DNA of 64,000 bases from Arthrobacter sp. ISL-48 (GCF_018613805.1 NZ_JAGGPL010000024.1:33409-97408), one strand, 5' to 3'. Positions 33,796 to 42,636 are shown, counted from the stretch's first letter. A program made the numbers and translations. Notes: generated by a model not told the origin, from the sequence alone.

Positions 33796-34704
33796 ATGAC
33801 CTTTTCACGACAGGCTCCGGCCCGGGCTTCGCAGCGACCCGCCCCGGGCTCCGGTTTTATGTTTGCGTTCGCCACGCTGGCCTGCATCGTGGGGCTAATC
33901 GCCACGTACTACTACTTCGTCCAGACCACTACGGGCCAGTTCATCGACGAGTCCGCACTGGTCGAAGCCGTGGACATCCACGGTCCCGCCGGCAAGGCAG
34001 CCACGCAGTTCCTGGACTGGCTGCCCACCATCTCGCTGGTGATGGCCGCCGTCGTGGTTCTGTTCGTGACGGTGATCCGGCGCCGCTGGGCCGCCGCGGG
34101 GATCGCGGTGACCGCGTGCATCGGAGCGAACATTGCTACCCAAATCCTGAAGGATGTGCTCCCGGCCCGCCCCGACAAGGGTGTCATCACGCTGGAGCTC
34201 AACTCGCTGCCGTCCGGGCACACCACGCTGGCGGCGTCCGCGGCGGCGGCGGTGTTCCTGATGGCATCCCCGCGCTGGCGCCCGATGGCGGGGTTCGTCG
34301 GAGGCACCTTTGCCATCGCGTCCGGAGTTTCCACGCTGATCAACCAGTGGCACCGCCCGGCCGACGTCGTCGCAGCCTTCCTGTTGGTGGGCGCCTTCAT
34401 GATCCCCGCCGGCTGGCTGATCCTGCGCTACCACGGGTGGTGGAACGTGTGGGAAGGCTTCGGCAGGCACTGGGGATCCGCGAAAATCTGGGTCACTTTA
34501 CCGGTGGTGATCGGGCTCGCCTCTGCCGCGGTGGCAGTGTATTCGCTGGCCAAGATCGCGCCGGGCCCGGGCCGGGAGGACAGCACCACCAACTATTTCT
34601 GGGCGGGCATCTCGCTCATTGTGATTGCCGGGTATCTGGCCACGGTCGCCACCACCTCGCTGTTCGCGTATGCGGCCCGACGGCAGGTCCCGCCTTCGCG
34701 CTGA
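33796..34704 (+). CDS. PAP2-family membrane phosphatase
   Basis: 302 residues, six or more membrane helices. Phosphatase motifs are LKDVLPARP (motif 1, one residue shorter than the usual KX6RP), LPSGHTTL (motif 2) and STLINQWHRPAD (motif 3, catalytic-type His and Asp kept but Thr in place of the usual Arg after Ser). Two more helices form a C-terminal extension. It might dephosphorylate undecaprenyl diphosphate or phosphatidic acid. The changed motif leaves activity uncertain. Confidence 0.85.
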   Translation: MTFSRQAPARASQRPAPGSGFMFAFATLACIVGLIATYYYFVQTTTGQFIDESALVEAVDIHGPAGKAATQFLDWLPTISLVMAAVVVLFVTVIRRRWAAAGIAVTACIGANIATQILKDVLPARPDKGVITLELNSLPSGHTTLAASAAAAVFLMASPRWRPMAGFVGGTFAIASGVSTLINQWHRPADVVAAFLLVGAFMIPAGWLILRYHGWWNVWEGFGRHWGSAKIWVTLPVVIGLASAAVAVYSLAKIAPGPGREDSTTNYFWAGISLIVIAGYLATVATTSLFAYAARRQVPPSR

Positions 34705-34933
34705 CCACGCCACGTCCTCTTCGGCAGCCCCGAGCGCATAATCCCCAGGCTGACCGGCGCTGATGCTCTTGAATACTGACTAAATCTTGAGGAAATACCA
34801 CGGTGTTATTTGATCGAGCCCGTGAATAGTGGTTCTTGCCAGCCCACGTGAGCCTGGCAGAACAGCCGGCCCGCTGGGGGCCCGGCCAGCCAACCTTGGG
34901 GAGGTGGGCTTACACACGTAAAGGACTTTTCTC
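34705..34933 (+). other. Long 5' leader of the TasA-like operon with strong inverted repeats
   Basis: 229 bases before the TasA-like gene. The distal half folds well: GCCAG...CTGGC around 34840-34860 and GGCCCGC..GGGGGCC near 34868-34890, then a purine-rich AAAGGA ribosome site ahead of the ATG. No known riboswitch class is recognisable. The upstream half has AT-rich patches (TTGAATACTGACTAAATCTTGAGG) that could hold the promoter. Confidence 0.4.
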
Positions 34934-35545
34934 ATGGGTATCAGCATGAAAACCACTTCCGGCAAGATCCTGGCCTCCGTCGCACTGGTGGGCACCGCAG
35001 CCGCCGTCGCAGGCATGGGAACCTACGGCGCCTTCACCTCCACCACGTCGGCCAGCCAGGCAGTCACCGCCGCCACGACCGTCATTAGCCTGACCGGTAC
35101 CAACACCCTGGCCGTCGCCGTTACCGGCCTTCTCCCCGGTGACTCGGTGGAGAAGTTCGTCACGCTGTCCAACCCGGCCGGCAGCTCGGACCTGAATGCA
35201 GTCACACTGACCACGACCAGCCCCACGCCGGCTACGGCCAACGTACTGACCACGGACGGCACCAACGGCCTGCAGCTCACTATCGAGTCCTGCACCGCTG
35301 CGTGGACCGTAGTGGCCGCAGGCGCTGACACCTGCTCCGGCACCACCACTACAGTGCTCGCCAAGACCTCCATCATCGGCGCCAACAGGGCCCTGGCCGG
35401 CCTGGCCTCCCTCACAGCCGCGGGCGCGGACAACCTGAAGGTCACCACTTCCCTGCCCACTTCGGCAGACAACACCTTCCAGGGCCTCACAAGCACCATC
35501 ACCTTCAAGTTCGACGCAACCCAGCGCACAGGCTCCGTCAAGTAA
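34934..35545 (+). CDS. TasA/camelysin-like secreted protein with SipW-type signal peptide
   Basis: 203 residues. The signal peptide KILASVALVGTAAAVAGMGTYGAFTSTTSA (about residues 11-40, with the G-T-Y-x-x-F/T-S end) is the SipW-dependent type found on TasA and camelysin. The mature part is Thr/Ala/Ser-rich and predicted all-beta (VTGLLPGDSVEKFVTLSNPAGSSDLNAVTL), as in fibre-forming matrix proteins; two cysteines may form a disulfide. The dedicated signal peptidase follows 44 bases downstream. It is probably a surface or biofilm matrix protein. Metal-dependent protease activity as in camelysin is not supported by a visible motif. Confidence 0.85.
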   Translation: MGISMKTTSGKILASVALVGTAAAVAGMGTYGAFTSTTSASQAVTAATTVISLTGTNTLAVAVTGLLPGDSVEKFVTLSNPAGSSDLNAVTLTTTSPTPATANVLTTDGTNGLQLTIESCTAAWTVVAAGADTCSGTTTTVLAKTSIIGANRALAGLASLTAAGADNLKVTTSLPTSADNTFQGLTSTITFKFDATQRTGSVK

Positions 35546-35589
35546 GCGCTACGTCAGGTAACTCCGGACCCACTTGAGGCTGAACAGCG

Positions 35590-36285
35590 ATGAGCACAGT
35601 AACTGATTTCGCCCCGGCGCCTGCTGTCGCCGCGGAATTTGAGCCGTCCCGGCGCCGCTTGCCCCCCGGCGGCGCCGGGACTTCCAACCCCGCACCTTCC
35701 AGCGTCCCGGTCAGGAACGCTGTCCGGACCAGCAGCCCAATCCTGACCAGCAGCTTCAAAGCCGCCGCGCGGCGAACCGTCAGCGCCTTCACCACGGCCC
35801 TGTTCGTCGTAGCAGTGGCAGCGTTCCTACTTCTGGCCGTCGGCCCCAGGGTCCTTGGTTACCAGACATCCACCATGCTGACCGGTTCGATGGCGCCGCA
35901 GATCAACCCGGGCGACGTTGTGGTGACGGTACCTACCCCGGTCGCCGATATCCGTGTGGGGGACATCATCACGTACCACATCCCCGTTGAGGACCAGCGG
36001 GTGGAGACCCACCGCGTGACCGAGATCCTCACCACTGAGGACGGTACGACGGCGGTCCGCACCAAGGGTGACGCCAACAACGGCGCGGACCCCTGGACCG
36101 CCACCGTCCAAGGCAGCACAGTTGACCGGCACGTCCTCACCGTCCCCTATGTCGGGCAGGCCATCCGAGCCTTGCGCGAGCCGGTGGTACGGAACACGCT
36201 CATGTACGGGGCACCCGCGGTCCTGGTGATCGGGTTGCTGGCGTCTATCTGGCGCAAGGACCCGGAACCAGCTGCCAGTGAGTAG
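35590..36285 (+). CDS. sipW: Signal peptidase I, SipW (ER-type)
   Basis: 231 residues. An N-terminal Pro/Ala-rich cytoplasmic tail (residues 1-65) precedes a membrane helix (about 68-86). The catalytic Ser100 lies in LTGSMAPQINPGDVV, and the position normally held by Lys in bacterial enzymes is His141 in VETHRVTEI, the Ser-His form of archaeal/ER-like signal peptidases; KGDANNGADP follows. A second helix lies near 206-224. It most likely processes the TasA-like precursor upstream and perhaps the next gene's product. Confidence 0.92.
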   Translation: MSTVTDFAPAPAVAAEFEPSRRRLPPGGAGTSNPAPSSVPVRNAVRTSSPILTSSFKAAARRTVSAFTTALFVVAVAAFLLLAVGPRVLGYQTSTMLTGSMAPQINPGDVVVTVPTPVADIRVGDIITYHIPVEDQRVETHRVTEILTTEDGTTAVRTKGDANNGADPWTATVQGSTVDRHVLTVPYVGQAIRALREPVVRNTLMYGAPAVLVIGLLASIWRKDPEPAASE

Positions 36286-36727
36286 GCCGATTATCGCGGG
36301 GACGGCCCGGGCCGCCTGTGTGGCGCTGTGCCTCATGCTGGGCCTGGCCCTGGTTCCCGCCGCGAACGCTTCTTTCATCGGCACCGATCGTGCAGACACC
36401 AGCTACACCACAGCCACGCTGCTAGCACCTGCCGAGCAGCAAACGAACGTCACCGTCACCTGTGACGTTCTGTTGCTCCGCGCCACCATCACCGTGAAGA
36501 ATTTTGGCCGCGTATCCCAGGCGAACTTCCACGAGGTGAAGATCTACAGCGGTTCCGGTACCTCTCCCGTCTTCACCGGCGACCTGAGTCAGCAGTCAGG
36601 CAAAACCTACACGGCAACTTACTTGGTGTCCGGTACCTGGCGGGTGGAAATCAGGGGACTCTATAAAGTTCCTGGATCAACCAATGTGTGGACCGGCCCG
36701 CCGCTAACACGGACTGTGGCCTGCTAA
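36278..36727 (+). CDS. Secreted protein of unknown function in the TasA-SipW operon
   Basis: 149 residues from GTG 36278, overlapping sipW by eight bases. A Sec signal peptide (AACVALCLMLGLALVPAANA) is followed by a predicted beta-sandwich with two cysteines (VTCDVLLL and the terminal TVAC) that could pair. Sequence resembles a fibronectin-III-like surface domain but no family is recognised with confidence. Coupled translation suggests an accessory or minor fibre component. Confidence 0.75.
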   Translation: MSRPIIAGTARAACVALCLMLGLALVPAANASFIGTDRADTSYTTATLLAPAEQQTNVTVTCDVLLLRATITVKNFGRVSQANFHEVKIYSGSGTSPVFTGDLSQQSGKTYTATYLVSGTWRVEIRGLYKVPGSTNVWTGPPLTRTVAC

Positions 36728-36730
36728 CGC

Positions 36731-36961
36731 TTACCTGATCAGTGCCTTCTTCTGCCGCGAGCTGATGGTGGACACCCGGCCACAGTTGGAGCAGGTGATC
36801 TGGTAGGCCCTCGACGTAGTAAAGATGGGTATGAAGAACAGCGTCAGTTTCCTCGCCCGCTCTTTGAGGTAATGCTGGACGTACTGCCGGCAGTACTGGC
36901 ACGTGGCCAGGCGGCCCGGCAACGCCCGGAGTACGGTCTTGAGGCCAAAGATCAGGAGCAT
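36731..36961 (-). CDS. Small zinc-ribbon protein
   Basis: 76 residues with two CxxC knuckles, CQYC (21-24) and CSNC (57-60), separated by a KERARKLTLFFIPIF segment; together they form a typical zinc ribbon found in small actinobacterial proteins. The ATG overlaps the stop of the LssY_C gene (TAATG), so they form one transcript. Role unknown. Confidence 0.8.
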   Translation of the reverse strand: MLLIFGLKTVLRALPGRLATCQYCRQYVQHYLKERARKLTLFFIPIFTTSRAYQITCSNCGRVSTISSRQKKALIR

Positions 36962-37863
36962 TATGTGCGCCTTCCATGCCTTTCCGGAGGATTGAGATCA
37001 ATAATCGGAAGGTGGCCATCTGTGCGGATGGAGTCACCTCCCCCGTTGCGGTGATGGTAGCCGCTGGAGAAGTTGCGAATAATGTACACCGATTCCACCG
37101 CGTTGGCTGTACGAAGAGTATCGATGATGAAATCACGCTCTTCGTCTGTGCGGTCGGCGATCTTGTGCGTCACCTGGAAGGTGAACAGGGACAGGCCCAC
37201 ACTTCTGTCATACGTTCCGGCGCCCACCCAATTCACGGAAATCCCGCCTGGCAGCATCCAGCCCGGGGCGCATTTCCAGAACCGGACGTGATGCCGCTTG
37301 CGAGGGTTGCCATCGATCTCCCGCTGAAACGCCAGGTCCTGCTTCTTTCCGAAGACGTAAAGGGAACTTACCGGAGCGGTCGGATAACTGCGGCCCATGA
37401 GCGTTGAGACGAGGGTTTTCCAGGCGGTGGCAGGAGTGAGGGAGTCCGCCTCTACCCAGCCCGCGGTAGTCATGGCCTGACGCAGTTCATCTTCCGGACC
37501 GACCACCGCGAGGTTGACCGGATCACCGAGGACTCCGTCGCCGGTGCGTGCGCGGCCAATGAAGTAGTCGGGAATGTACAGGCTGCTGAGGATCTTGTGA
37601 ACTCGCGGCAGCAATGCATATGCCAGGATCAGCCAGACAGGCAGGAAAACCCATGCCTGCTCAAATCCCCGGGACAGCCGCAAGAGCAGGAAATAGTAGA
37701 CCGCCCAGCCCACCGCTACCGTAATGGCCCCGTACAACAGCCGCTGCAGCACGGCGAGGACAGTCGCCCACCTGCTTTGCCTGCGTTCCTGCCGGCTGTC
37801 CGCCCTGGAATGGTCGGGTTCTGCGGGAACGGCGCGGCTACCCTCGCCCGGCGTCTCTGCCAT
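36961..37863 (-). CDS. LssY C-terminal domain membrane protein
   Basis: 300 residues from the ATG at 37863, which has GGAGG four bases upstream (the frame is open 12 more codons). Two membrane helices (about residues 34-56 and 66-84) anchor a soluble region that matches the LssY_C domain: GDPVNLAVVGPEDELRQAMTTAGWVEAD, RHHVRFWK, and VGAGTYDRSVGLS. The domain occurs fused to PAP2 phosphatases and DedA proteins, and both kinds are encoded a few kb upstream here. A function in lipid or envelope metabolism is inference. Confidence 0.8.
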   Translation of the reverse strand: MAETPGEGSRAVPAEPDHSRADSRQERRQSRWATVLAVLQRLLYGAITVAVGWAVYYFLLLRLSRGFEQAWVFLPVWLILAYALLPRVHKILSSLYIPDYFIGRARTGDGVLGDPVNLAVVGPEDELRQAMTTAGWVEADSLTPATAWKTLVSTLMGRSYPTAPVSSLYVFGKKQDLAFQREIDGNPRKRHHVRFWKCAPGWMLPGGISVNWVGAGTYDRSVGLSLFTFQVTHKIADRTDEERDFIIDTLRTANAVESVYIIRNFSSGYHHRNGGGDSIRTDGHLPIIDLNPPERHGRRT

Positions 37864-37957
37864 GTCTCCTCCCTCGGATCGGCGGAGCTGTCCGCTCACC
37901 CATCTGTCGAGGATAGCCTCTTGGGTCAGCCGCGCGGGTGGTCGGCTGCAGCGGCTG

Positions 37958-39175
37958 TCAGTAGTTCCGGCGGTGCCTGAGCCGGGGAAGTACGACGGCG
38001 AACACGGCCGCCGCAGCGAAGCCCAGGGCCGCTGTGGCCGAGACGCCCGAGCCGAGGGTCGCCACGGCTGTCACGCCGGAGAGCAGCACGGGTCCGCCGG
38101 TTGAGCCCGCGTCCGCGATGAACCGCCACAGGCCCAGGAACTGGCCGCGTCCGCGGTCCGGCGAGAAGTCGGCGCCGAGTGTCATGATCAGGCCGGAGCT
38201 GATGCCGTTGCCGAAGCCGATCAGCAGCGCGGCCAGCAGCAGCCCGGTGAAGCTGGCCGTCAAAGGGATCAGCAGCAGCGCGATGCCCATGATGACGGTG
38301 GAGGGTATAGCCACCCATTGACGGCCCCGGCGGTCCATGAGTTTGCCGGCCGGGTAGAAAACCAGCATGTCGATCGCCCCGGACAGGCCGTAGATCAGTG
38401 AGGCCTGGGTGGCGTCCATGCCCAGGTGGTCGGCCCAGAGCGGGATGACCACTTGCCGCGAGGCGCGCAGGGCACTGAGCAGCAAAATTCCCACGCCCAG
38501 CGTCAGGAACACTCCCCCATGGGCGACGGCCACGTTCCGCAGGGTGGGTTCGGGGCCTTTGTGTCCGCCGTCGGGCGCCGGCGGAACCACCAGGTCCGGA
38601 ATAGTGACGGCAAGGACCGCCGCCGCGGCCATCCCCACGACGCCCACCCAGTAGGCCCCGGCGATCCCCGCGAACTGCATGGCCGCGGCACCCACAAACG
38701 GCCCGATAAAGACGCCGATCCTGCTCACGCCGCCCAGCGTGGACAGTGCCCGCGCCCGGAACTGCACGGGCACTGCCTCGGTGAGGTACTTCTGCCGCGC
38801 CAGGCTGAAGACGCTCGCGGACATTCCGACGACGGCCATCGCCACGGCGAGCAGCCACAGTCCGTTGGGGATCAGGGAGGACAACGCCGCTGCAGCGAGG
38901 GCCAGGGCGCCGGCGGCCGCTGCGCCGACGATGGACCAGCGTTCGCCGAACTTGAGCGTGATGAGGGACGCGGGCAAGTTGAAGAACCACGACCCGAGCC
39001 CGATCAGCGTGACGATCAAGGCGGACACAGCCACGGAAGCCCCAAGCCCGCGGGCGGAGAGCACCACCACTGGCAGCACTGCACCTTCGCCGATGCAGAA
39101 CAGCAGCGCCGGCCCGAATGCAGGAATGGCAATGCTTCGGAAGTTGAAGGGCTGCGGGCTGTCTGGCGAAGTCAT
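37958..39175 (-). CDS. MFS transporter
   Basis: 405-residue major facilitator with twelve helices. It has a typical central loop and second-half motif KLMDRRGRQWVAIPS, and the helix 4 region FSLARQKYLTEAVPVQFRARALSTLGG. Similar proteins are annotated as sugar or drug exporters. Transcribed alone, divergent from the SDR gene at 39351. Substrate not evident. Confidence 0.85.
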   Translation of the reverse strand: MTSPDSPQPFNFRSIAIPAFGPALLFCIGEGAVLPVVVLSARGLGASVAVSALIVTLIGLGSWFFNLPASLITLKFGERWSIVGAAAAGALALAAAALSSLIPNGLWLLAVAMAVVGMSASVFSLARQKYLTEAVPVQFRARALSTLGGVSRIGVFIGPFVGAAAMQFAGIAGAYWVGVVGMAAAAVLAVTIPDLVVPPAPDGGHKGPEPTLRNVAVAHGGVFLTLGVGILLLSALRASRQVVIPLWADHLGMDATQASLIYGLSGAIDMLVFYPAGKLMDRRGRQWVAIPSTVIMGIALLLIPLTASFTGLLLAALLIGFGNGISSGLIMTLGADFSPDRGRGQFLGLWRFIADAGSTGGPVLLSGVTAVATLGSGVSATAALGFAAAAVFAVVLPRLRHRRNY

Positions 39176-39350
39176 CAGATTTATCCTATGACCCGGTTCT
39201 GGTTGCCCAAGGGTCCCATGACGGCGTGGGACATGCGTCGTTGCTCACGCCGGTTCATAAAGTAGTAGCAGCAACTGTCGTGCTGGGCGTCCCAAACGGT
39301 AGTTGGCGCTACTCAGTTGGGCAGGCCCACCGAAGTAAGGAAGCACACGG

Positions 39351-40112
39351 ATGAACATCGCAGTCGCAGGGGGAACCGGAACCGTTGGCCGCCACGTGGT
39401 CAGCATCGCCAGGGAGCGCGGCCACCGGGTTGTGAGCCTGTCCAGGTCAGAAGGCGTGGACCTGGTGAGCGGCCGTGGCCTGCCAGAAGCACTCAACGGC
39501 ATTGACACGGTGGTCGACGTCGCCAGCATCCCGACTCTGGCCCGGAAGGCGGCCGTCGACTTCTTCACGGCCGCCACCACCAACCTCCTGCGGGCCGGGA
39601 AAGAGTCGGGAGTGAAGCACCATGTGGCGCTCTCCATCGTGGGCGCAGACCGGGCAGCTACAGGCTACTACGCCGGAAAGCTGGCCCAGGAAGAGCTGGT
39701 CAGCAGCGGGGACATTCCCTGGACCATCCTGCGCGCCACCCAGTTCCACGAGTTCGCTGGCCAGGTGCTGGAGCGTAGCTCGCTGGGTCCGCTGGCGCTC
39801 GTGCCGCGAATGACCACCCAGCCTGTAGCCGCCCGTGAGGTTGCCAAGGCACTGGTGGACGCGGCGGAGTCGGGACCACACGGACGCGTGGCAGACCTGG
39901 GCGGTCCGCAGGTGGAGCAGCTCGTGGACATGGTCCGGGCGTACGCCAGCACGTTCCGGCAGAAGAAGAAGTTAGTAGTGGGTCTCACCGCCCCCGGCCC
40001 ACTCTGGAAAGCAATGCGCAGCGGTGCCCTGATCCCGGAGCCGGGCGCCGGCGTCGGGCTCCAGACTTTTGACGAGTGGATGCAGGCGGAAGCGTCAGAG
40101 CTGCCGCGCTGA
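39351..40112 (+). CDS. NAD(P)-binding atypical SDR (NmrA-like)
   Basis: 253 residues. The N-terminal AVAGGTGTVGRHV binds a dinucleotide (GxxGxxG), and the fold is that of atypical SDRs of the NmrA/SDR-a5 group. There is no YxxxK active site; instead SIVGADR and YYAGKLAQEEL are seen, as in proteins annotated as NAD(P)H-dependent quinone or complex I assembly-like factors. It may sense redox state or act as a reductase. No operon partner is evident. Confidence 0.8.
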   Translation: MNIAVAGGTGTVGRHVVSIARERGHRVVSLSRSEGVDLVSGRGLPEALNGIDTVVDVASIPTLARKAAVDFFTAATTNLLRAGKESGVKHHVALSIVGADRAATGYYAGKLAQEELVSSGDIPWTILRATQFHEFAGQVLERSSLGPLALVPRMTTQPVAAREVAKALVDAAESGPHGRVADLGGPQVEQLVDMVRAYASTFRQKKKLVVGLTAPGPLWKAMRSGALIPEPGAGVGLQTFDEWMQAEASELPR

Positions 40113-40175
40113 CCGGGACCAACGGCTCCATCAAAATGAAGAATTCGGCCACTGGTGTTGCATAGGTCACATTTG

Positions 40176-40556
40176 ATGTCTACGCTGGACGAGGTTGCAG
40201 CGTCGCAGCCGCCGAAGGAAAGCAGAATCATCTTGACCGATAAGCTCAGTATCCTCGTTCGCGTCGACCTCGACGACGCCCGGGCGCAGGTATCAACAAA
40301 GGGTCACGTCACCGTACACAGCATCCACGCCCTCTACGTAGTTGTGAAGCGCGCCAACGCCTTGCGGAAGGGCCTGAACCTGGAACTGGACATGAGGGCC
40401 GCCTATGTGGATCCGGATGCACTGGAGCAGCTGCGCGCCTGTTCCAAAACCCATCACCTGCCGGTGATTATTGATCCGTTGCAGGAAGACTGCACCTTCA
40501 GCATCCTGCCGCCGCTCCAGCTGGCCACTACCGTAGCCCACGGTCTCGCCGCCTAA
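40176..40556 (+). CDS. Hypothetical alpha/beta protein
   Basis: 126 residues from the ATG at 40176 (AGGT eight bases upstream; a further in-frame start lies at 40155). The sequence alternates strands and helices (LSILVRVDLDDARAQVSTKGHVTVHSIHALYVVVKRA ... DLRAC-like helix ... HHLPVIIDPL) in a way that recalls STAS domains, but no conserved serine motif is clear. It ends in a hairpin terminator. Function unknown. Confidence 0.6.
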   Translation: MSTLDEVAASQPPKESRIILTDKLSILVRVDLDDARAQVSTKGHVTVHSIHALYVVVKRANALRKGLNLELDMRAAYVDPDALEQLRACSKTHHLPVIIDPLQEDCTFSILPPLQLATTVAHGLAA

Positions 40557-40593
40557 GGACCTTGCCCGGATAGCAGCCGCAAGACATGGGAAA

Positions 40594-40611
40594 GCCCCTC
40601 CTAGGAGGGGC
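40594..40611 (+). terminator. Hairpin GCCCCTC-CTAG-GAGGGGC
   Basis: A perfect palindrome of 18 bases, flanked by AAA before and CTTC after, about 40 bases after the stop of the hypothetical gene. Looks like an intrinsic terminator for it. The 230 bases that follow, up to 40844, hold no convincing gene. Confidence 0.6.
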
Positions 40612-40844
40612 CTTCAGCGGGTTGGTCATTGAATACACGGTGTTGATCAGCGGTGATGTACTCCCCCTTCCCGGGCGCCCAAGGCGTCCCTTCCGGACTA
40701 TGACAAGAACCGACTTTAGTAGGAGATCGCCGACCCGTCTAGGGGTTTTCGCAAGATTTGTTAGCGATAACCTTCACGGATCCACAGGCATGGACGACTA
40801 CTTCCCGGCCAGGGGCAGCACTTGCCAGGCTTGAGGCAAGCCTC

Positions 40845-42284
40845 CTACCGGTACCCGTCCACGATTGCGGCGGCGATCTCCTTGTAGGCGCGGCGGGTCT
40901 CAGGTTTCAGGACGTCCAAGGTGACCAGGTCGCCGTCGGCCACTCCGCGGTCATGGGGAACGGAGATGAGCTCGCGGCAGATGCCGGAAAGATGCTCCTC
41001 GATGGCGTCCTTGTCCACCCGGGAGGAGACTTCGTCCTTGTCGGTGATGACCACAATCGCGTCCCGGGCCAGGTCTTCGTAGCCGTGGTGGGCAAGCCAC
41101 TGCAGGGTGCTGCGGGCGCGTTTGGCACCGCTGACCGCGTAGCCTGAGGCGATCACCAGGTTGTCCGCCGACTGCAGGATCCCGCTCATGGCGTTGTGGG
41201 TCACGCCGGTGCCGCAGTCCGTCAGCGCCACAGAGTAGTAGCTGGAGATGAGCCTGCGGATCCGCAGGTATTCTTCAGCCGTTAGCGAGTCCGAGACTTC
41301 GGGGTCCTGTTCCCCCGCGATCAGGTGCAGCCGGCCGGCGTGGTGCATGTACCGGGCCAGGGCGGTGAGGGAACCGATGGAGTCGATGTTCTTGAGCAGG
41401 TCCGTGATGGTGCGCGGGCTGGCCTGCTGGTAGATGCCTTCGCCCAGCGCGCGCTCCACGAGATCCCCGGAGTCGGGGTTGGCGTCGATGGCGCACGGCG
41501 CGTCACCGCGGTATTCGGCGAGGGTCAGTCCCACGCCCACGGTGGTGGAGGTCTTCCCTATGCCTCCCTTGAGACTCAGAACCGCCGTGTTGTAGCTGCC
41601 CTGCAGCTGGCGCGAGATCCGGCGGCCCAGTTCGTCTTCCTGGCGCTGCTTGGACCCGGGACCCAGGTTCCAGGCCCCACCGGTGAGCGAGTAGATGGCA
41701 CCGCGGAGGCCGCCCACGGGCCGGGGCTTCTGCTCGCGGACGAACTGGCCCGGGGTGCTAATGAAGTCCGGCATGGGGCTGCCGGCGATGGCCTCCGCCG
41801 TGGTCTGCCGGCTGCGGCGGAACGCCGGGGGTTCGGCAGGAGCATCCGACGACGGCGGTGCGGTGTCGACGGCGGTCCTCGGCGCTGCTGAGGTGCTCAC
41901 ATCCGAGGCAGTTGACTGCGCCGCCGGCGACTGCGCGGCTTCCGGCGCGTCGAATACGGGAAGGGCAGCTTCCGGCTGGCCGGTCCCGGGCTCGAAAGAA
42001 ACGGGGGCCACTGAGGGCCGCCGGGTGGGGGCCGGGACGCGGGTTGGGGACTTTGCTGCGTCGGCCGCGGCGGCCGCTTCCGCCCAGGAGCTCCTGCGGA
42101 TAATCGGCTGGCCGGCGTCGGACGGGCTGGCGGAATCGGGTGTTACGGCTGGCATGGTTCCTGTCCGGACATCCGTCAGGGCGCCATCGACGCGACGAAG
42201 GTCACGGCGCCGGCGCAGCTGCGGCTGCCCTTCGTCTGCATCCTGTGCAAAGGCACGTGGGTTCTTATCCGCCGGATCGGGCAT
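40845..42284 (-). CDS. MinD/ParA-like P-loop ATPase with disordered N-terminus
   Basis: 479 residues. The first 180 residues are Ala/Pro/Ser-rich and low complexity. The ATPase domain begins near residue 225 with SYNTAVLSLKGGIGKTSTTVGVG (deviant Walker A KGGIGKT), followed by the ANPDSGDLVERAL switch I-type segment, SYYSVALTDCGTG (Walker B region) and VITDKDEVSS. This is the layout of ESX/type VII-associated ATPases such as EspI-like proteins and of septum-site MinD-like proteins in actinobacteria. No type VII genes are nearby. It probably acts in cytoplasmic positioning or secretion control. Confidence 0.8.
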   Translation of the reverse strand: MPDPADKNPRAFAQDADEGQPQLRRRRDLRRVDGALTDVRTGTMPAVTPDSASPSDAGQPIIRRSSWAEAAAAADAAKSPTRVPAPTRRPSVAPVSFEPGTGQPEAALPVFDAPEAAQSPAAQSTASDVSTSAAPRTAVDTAPPSSDAPAEPPAFRRSRQTTAEAIAGSPMPDFISTPGQFVREQKPRPVGGLRGAIYSLTGGAWNLGPGSKQRQEDELGRRISRQLQGSYNTAVLSLKGGIGKTSTTVGVGLTLAEYRGDAPCAIDANPDSGDLVERALGEGIYQQASPRTITDLLKNIDSIGSLTALARYMHHAGRLHLIAGEQDPEVSDSLTAEEYLRIRRLISSYYSVALTDCGTGVTHNAMSGILQSADNLVIASGYAVSGAKRARSTLQWLAHHGYEDLARDAIVVITDKDEVSSRVDKDAIEEHLSGICRELISVPHDRGVADGDLVTLDVLKPETRRAYKEIAAAIVDGYR

Positions 42285-42376
42285 ATCTGTCCCCCCAGGA
42301 CTTCGGGCAAAAGCTTCTGCGGCACTTTACGGTCTGGTTCAAACAGTAAGTCTAAGTGCTTGGGCAGAATCCGGGG

Positions 42377-42499
42377 TCAGACCCGCGTCAGGGCGTAGGT
42401 CACCACAGCAACGGTGAGGACCAGGAGGATAGCCAGGACCTTGTAGGCCTGCCATCTGGGGCGGCGTTTGTGCGGGTTGATGTGGACGTACGGCGTGGC
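42377..42499 (-). CDS. Small membrane protein, start codon not identified
   Basis: The reading frame encodes ATPYVHINPHKRRPRWQAYK followed by a hydrophobic helix and ALTRV, about 40 residues ending at 42377. It starts within a few bases of the stop of the 45-residue protein upstream, but no ATG, GTG or TTG lies in frame near that point; the nearest ATG is about 60 codons up, inside the upstream gene. Translation by re-initiation at a non-standard codon, or a frameshift, would be needed. Coordinates of the 5' end are approximate. Confidence 0.35.
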   Translation of the reverse strand, partial: ATPYVHINPHKRRPRWQAYKVLAILLVLTVAVVTYALTRV

Positions 42500-42636
42500 T
42501 AAGGGTTGTCCCGCCTGGGGGCGGCCAGCCGAACGGCCCGGCGCTTGAGCCGCAGGAGGCAGTACAGGACAAGGAAGGGAATCAGCAGCGTGCCCAGCAG
42601 CGCAGCGAGCGCGAGGACGTAATCGGCGAGAGCCAC
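42499..42636 (-). CDS. 45-residue single-pass membrane protein
   Basis: Starts at GTG 42636 with a strong GGAGGT five bases upstream. The product begins MALADYVLAL, has one hydrophobic helix (about residues 4-28) and a basic tail RLKRRAVRLAAPRRDNP. No family is recognised. It lies between the sortase-like gene and the ATPase gene, upstream of a second possible small membrane protein. Confidence 0.6.
   Translation of the reverse strand: MALADYVLALAALLGTLLIPFLVLYCLLRLKRRAVRLAAPRRDNP

Noticed and set aside
40586..40834. 82-residue plus-strand open frame after the hairpin at 40594
   Set aside because: It begins before a terminator hairpin, has no ribosome site and no recognisable protein pattern.
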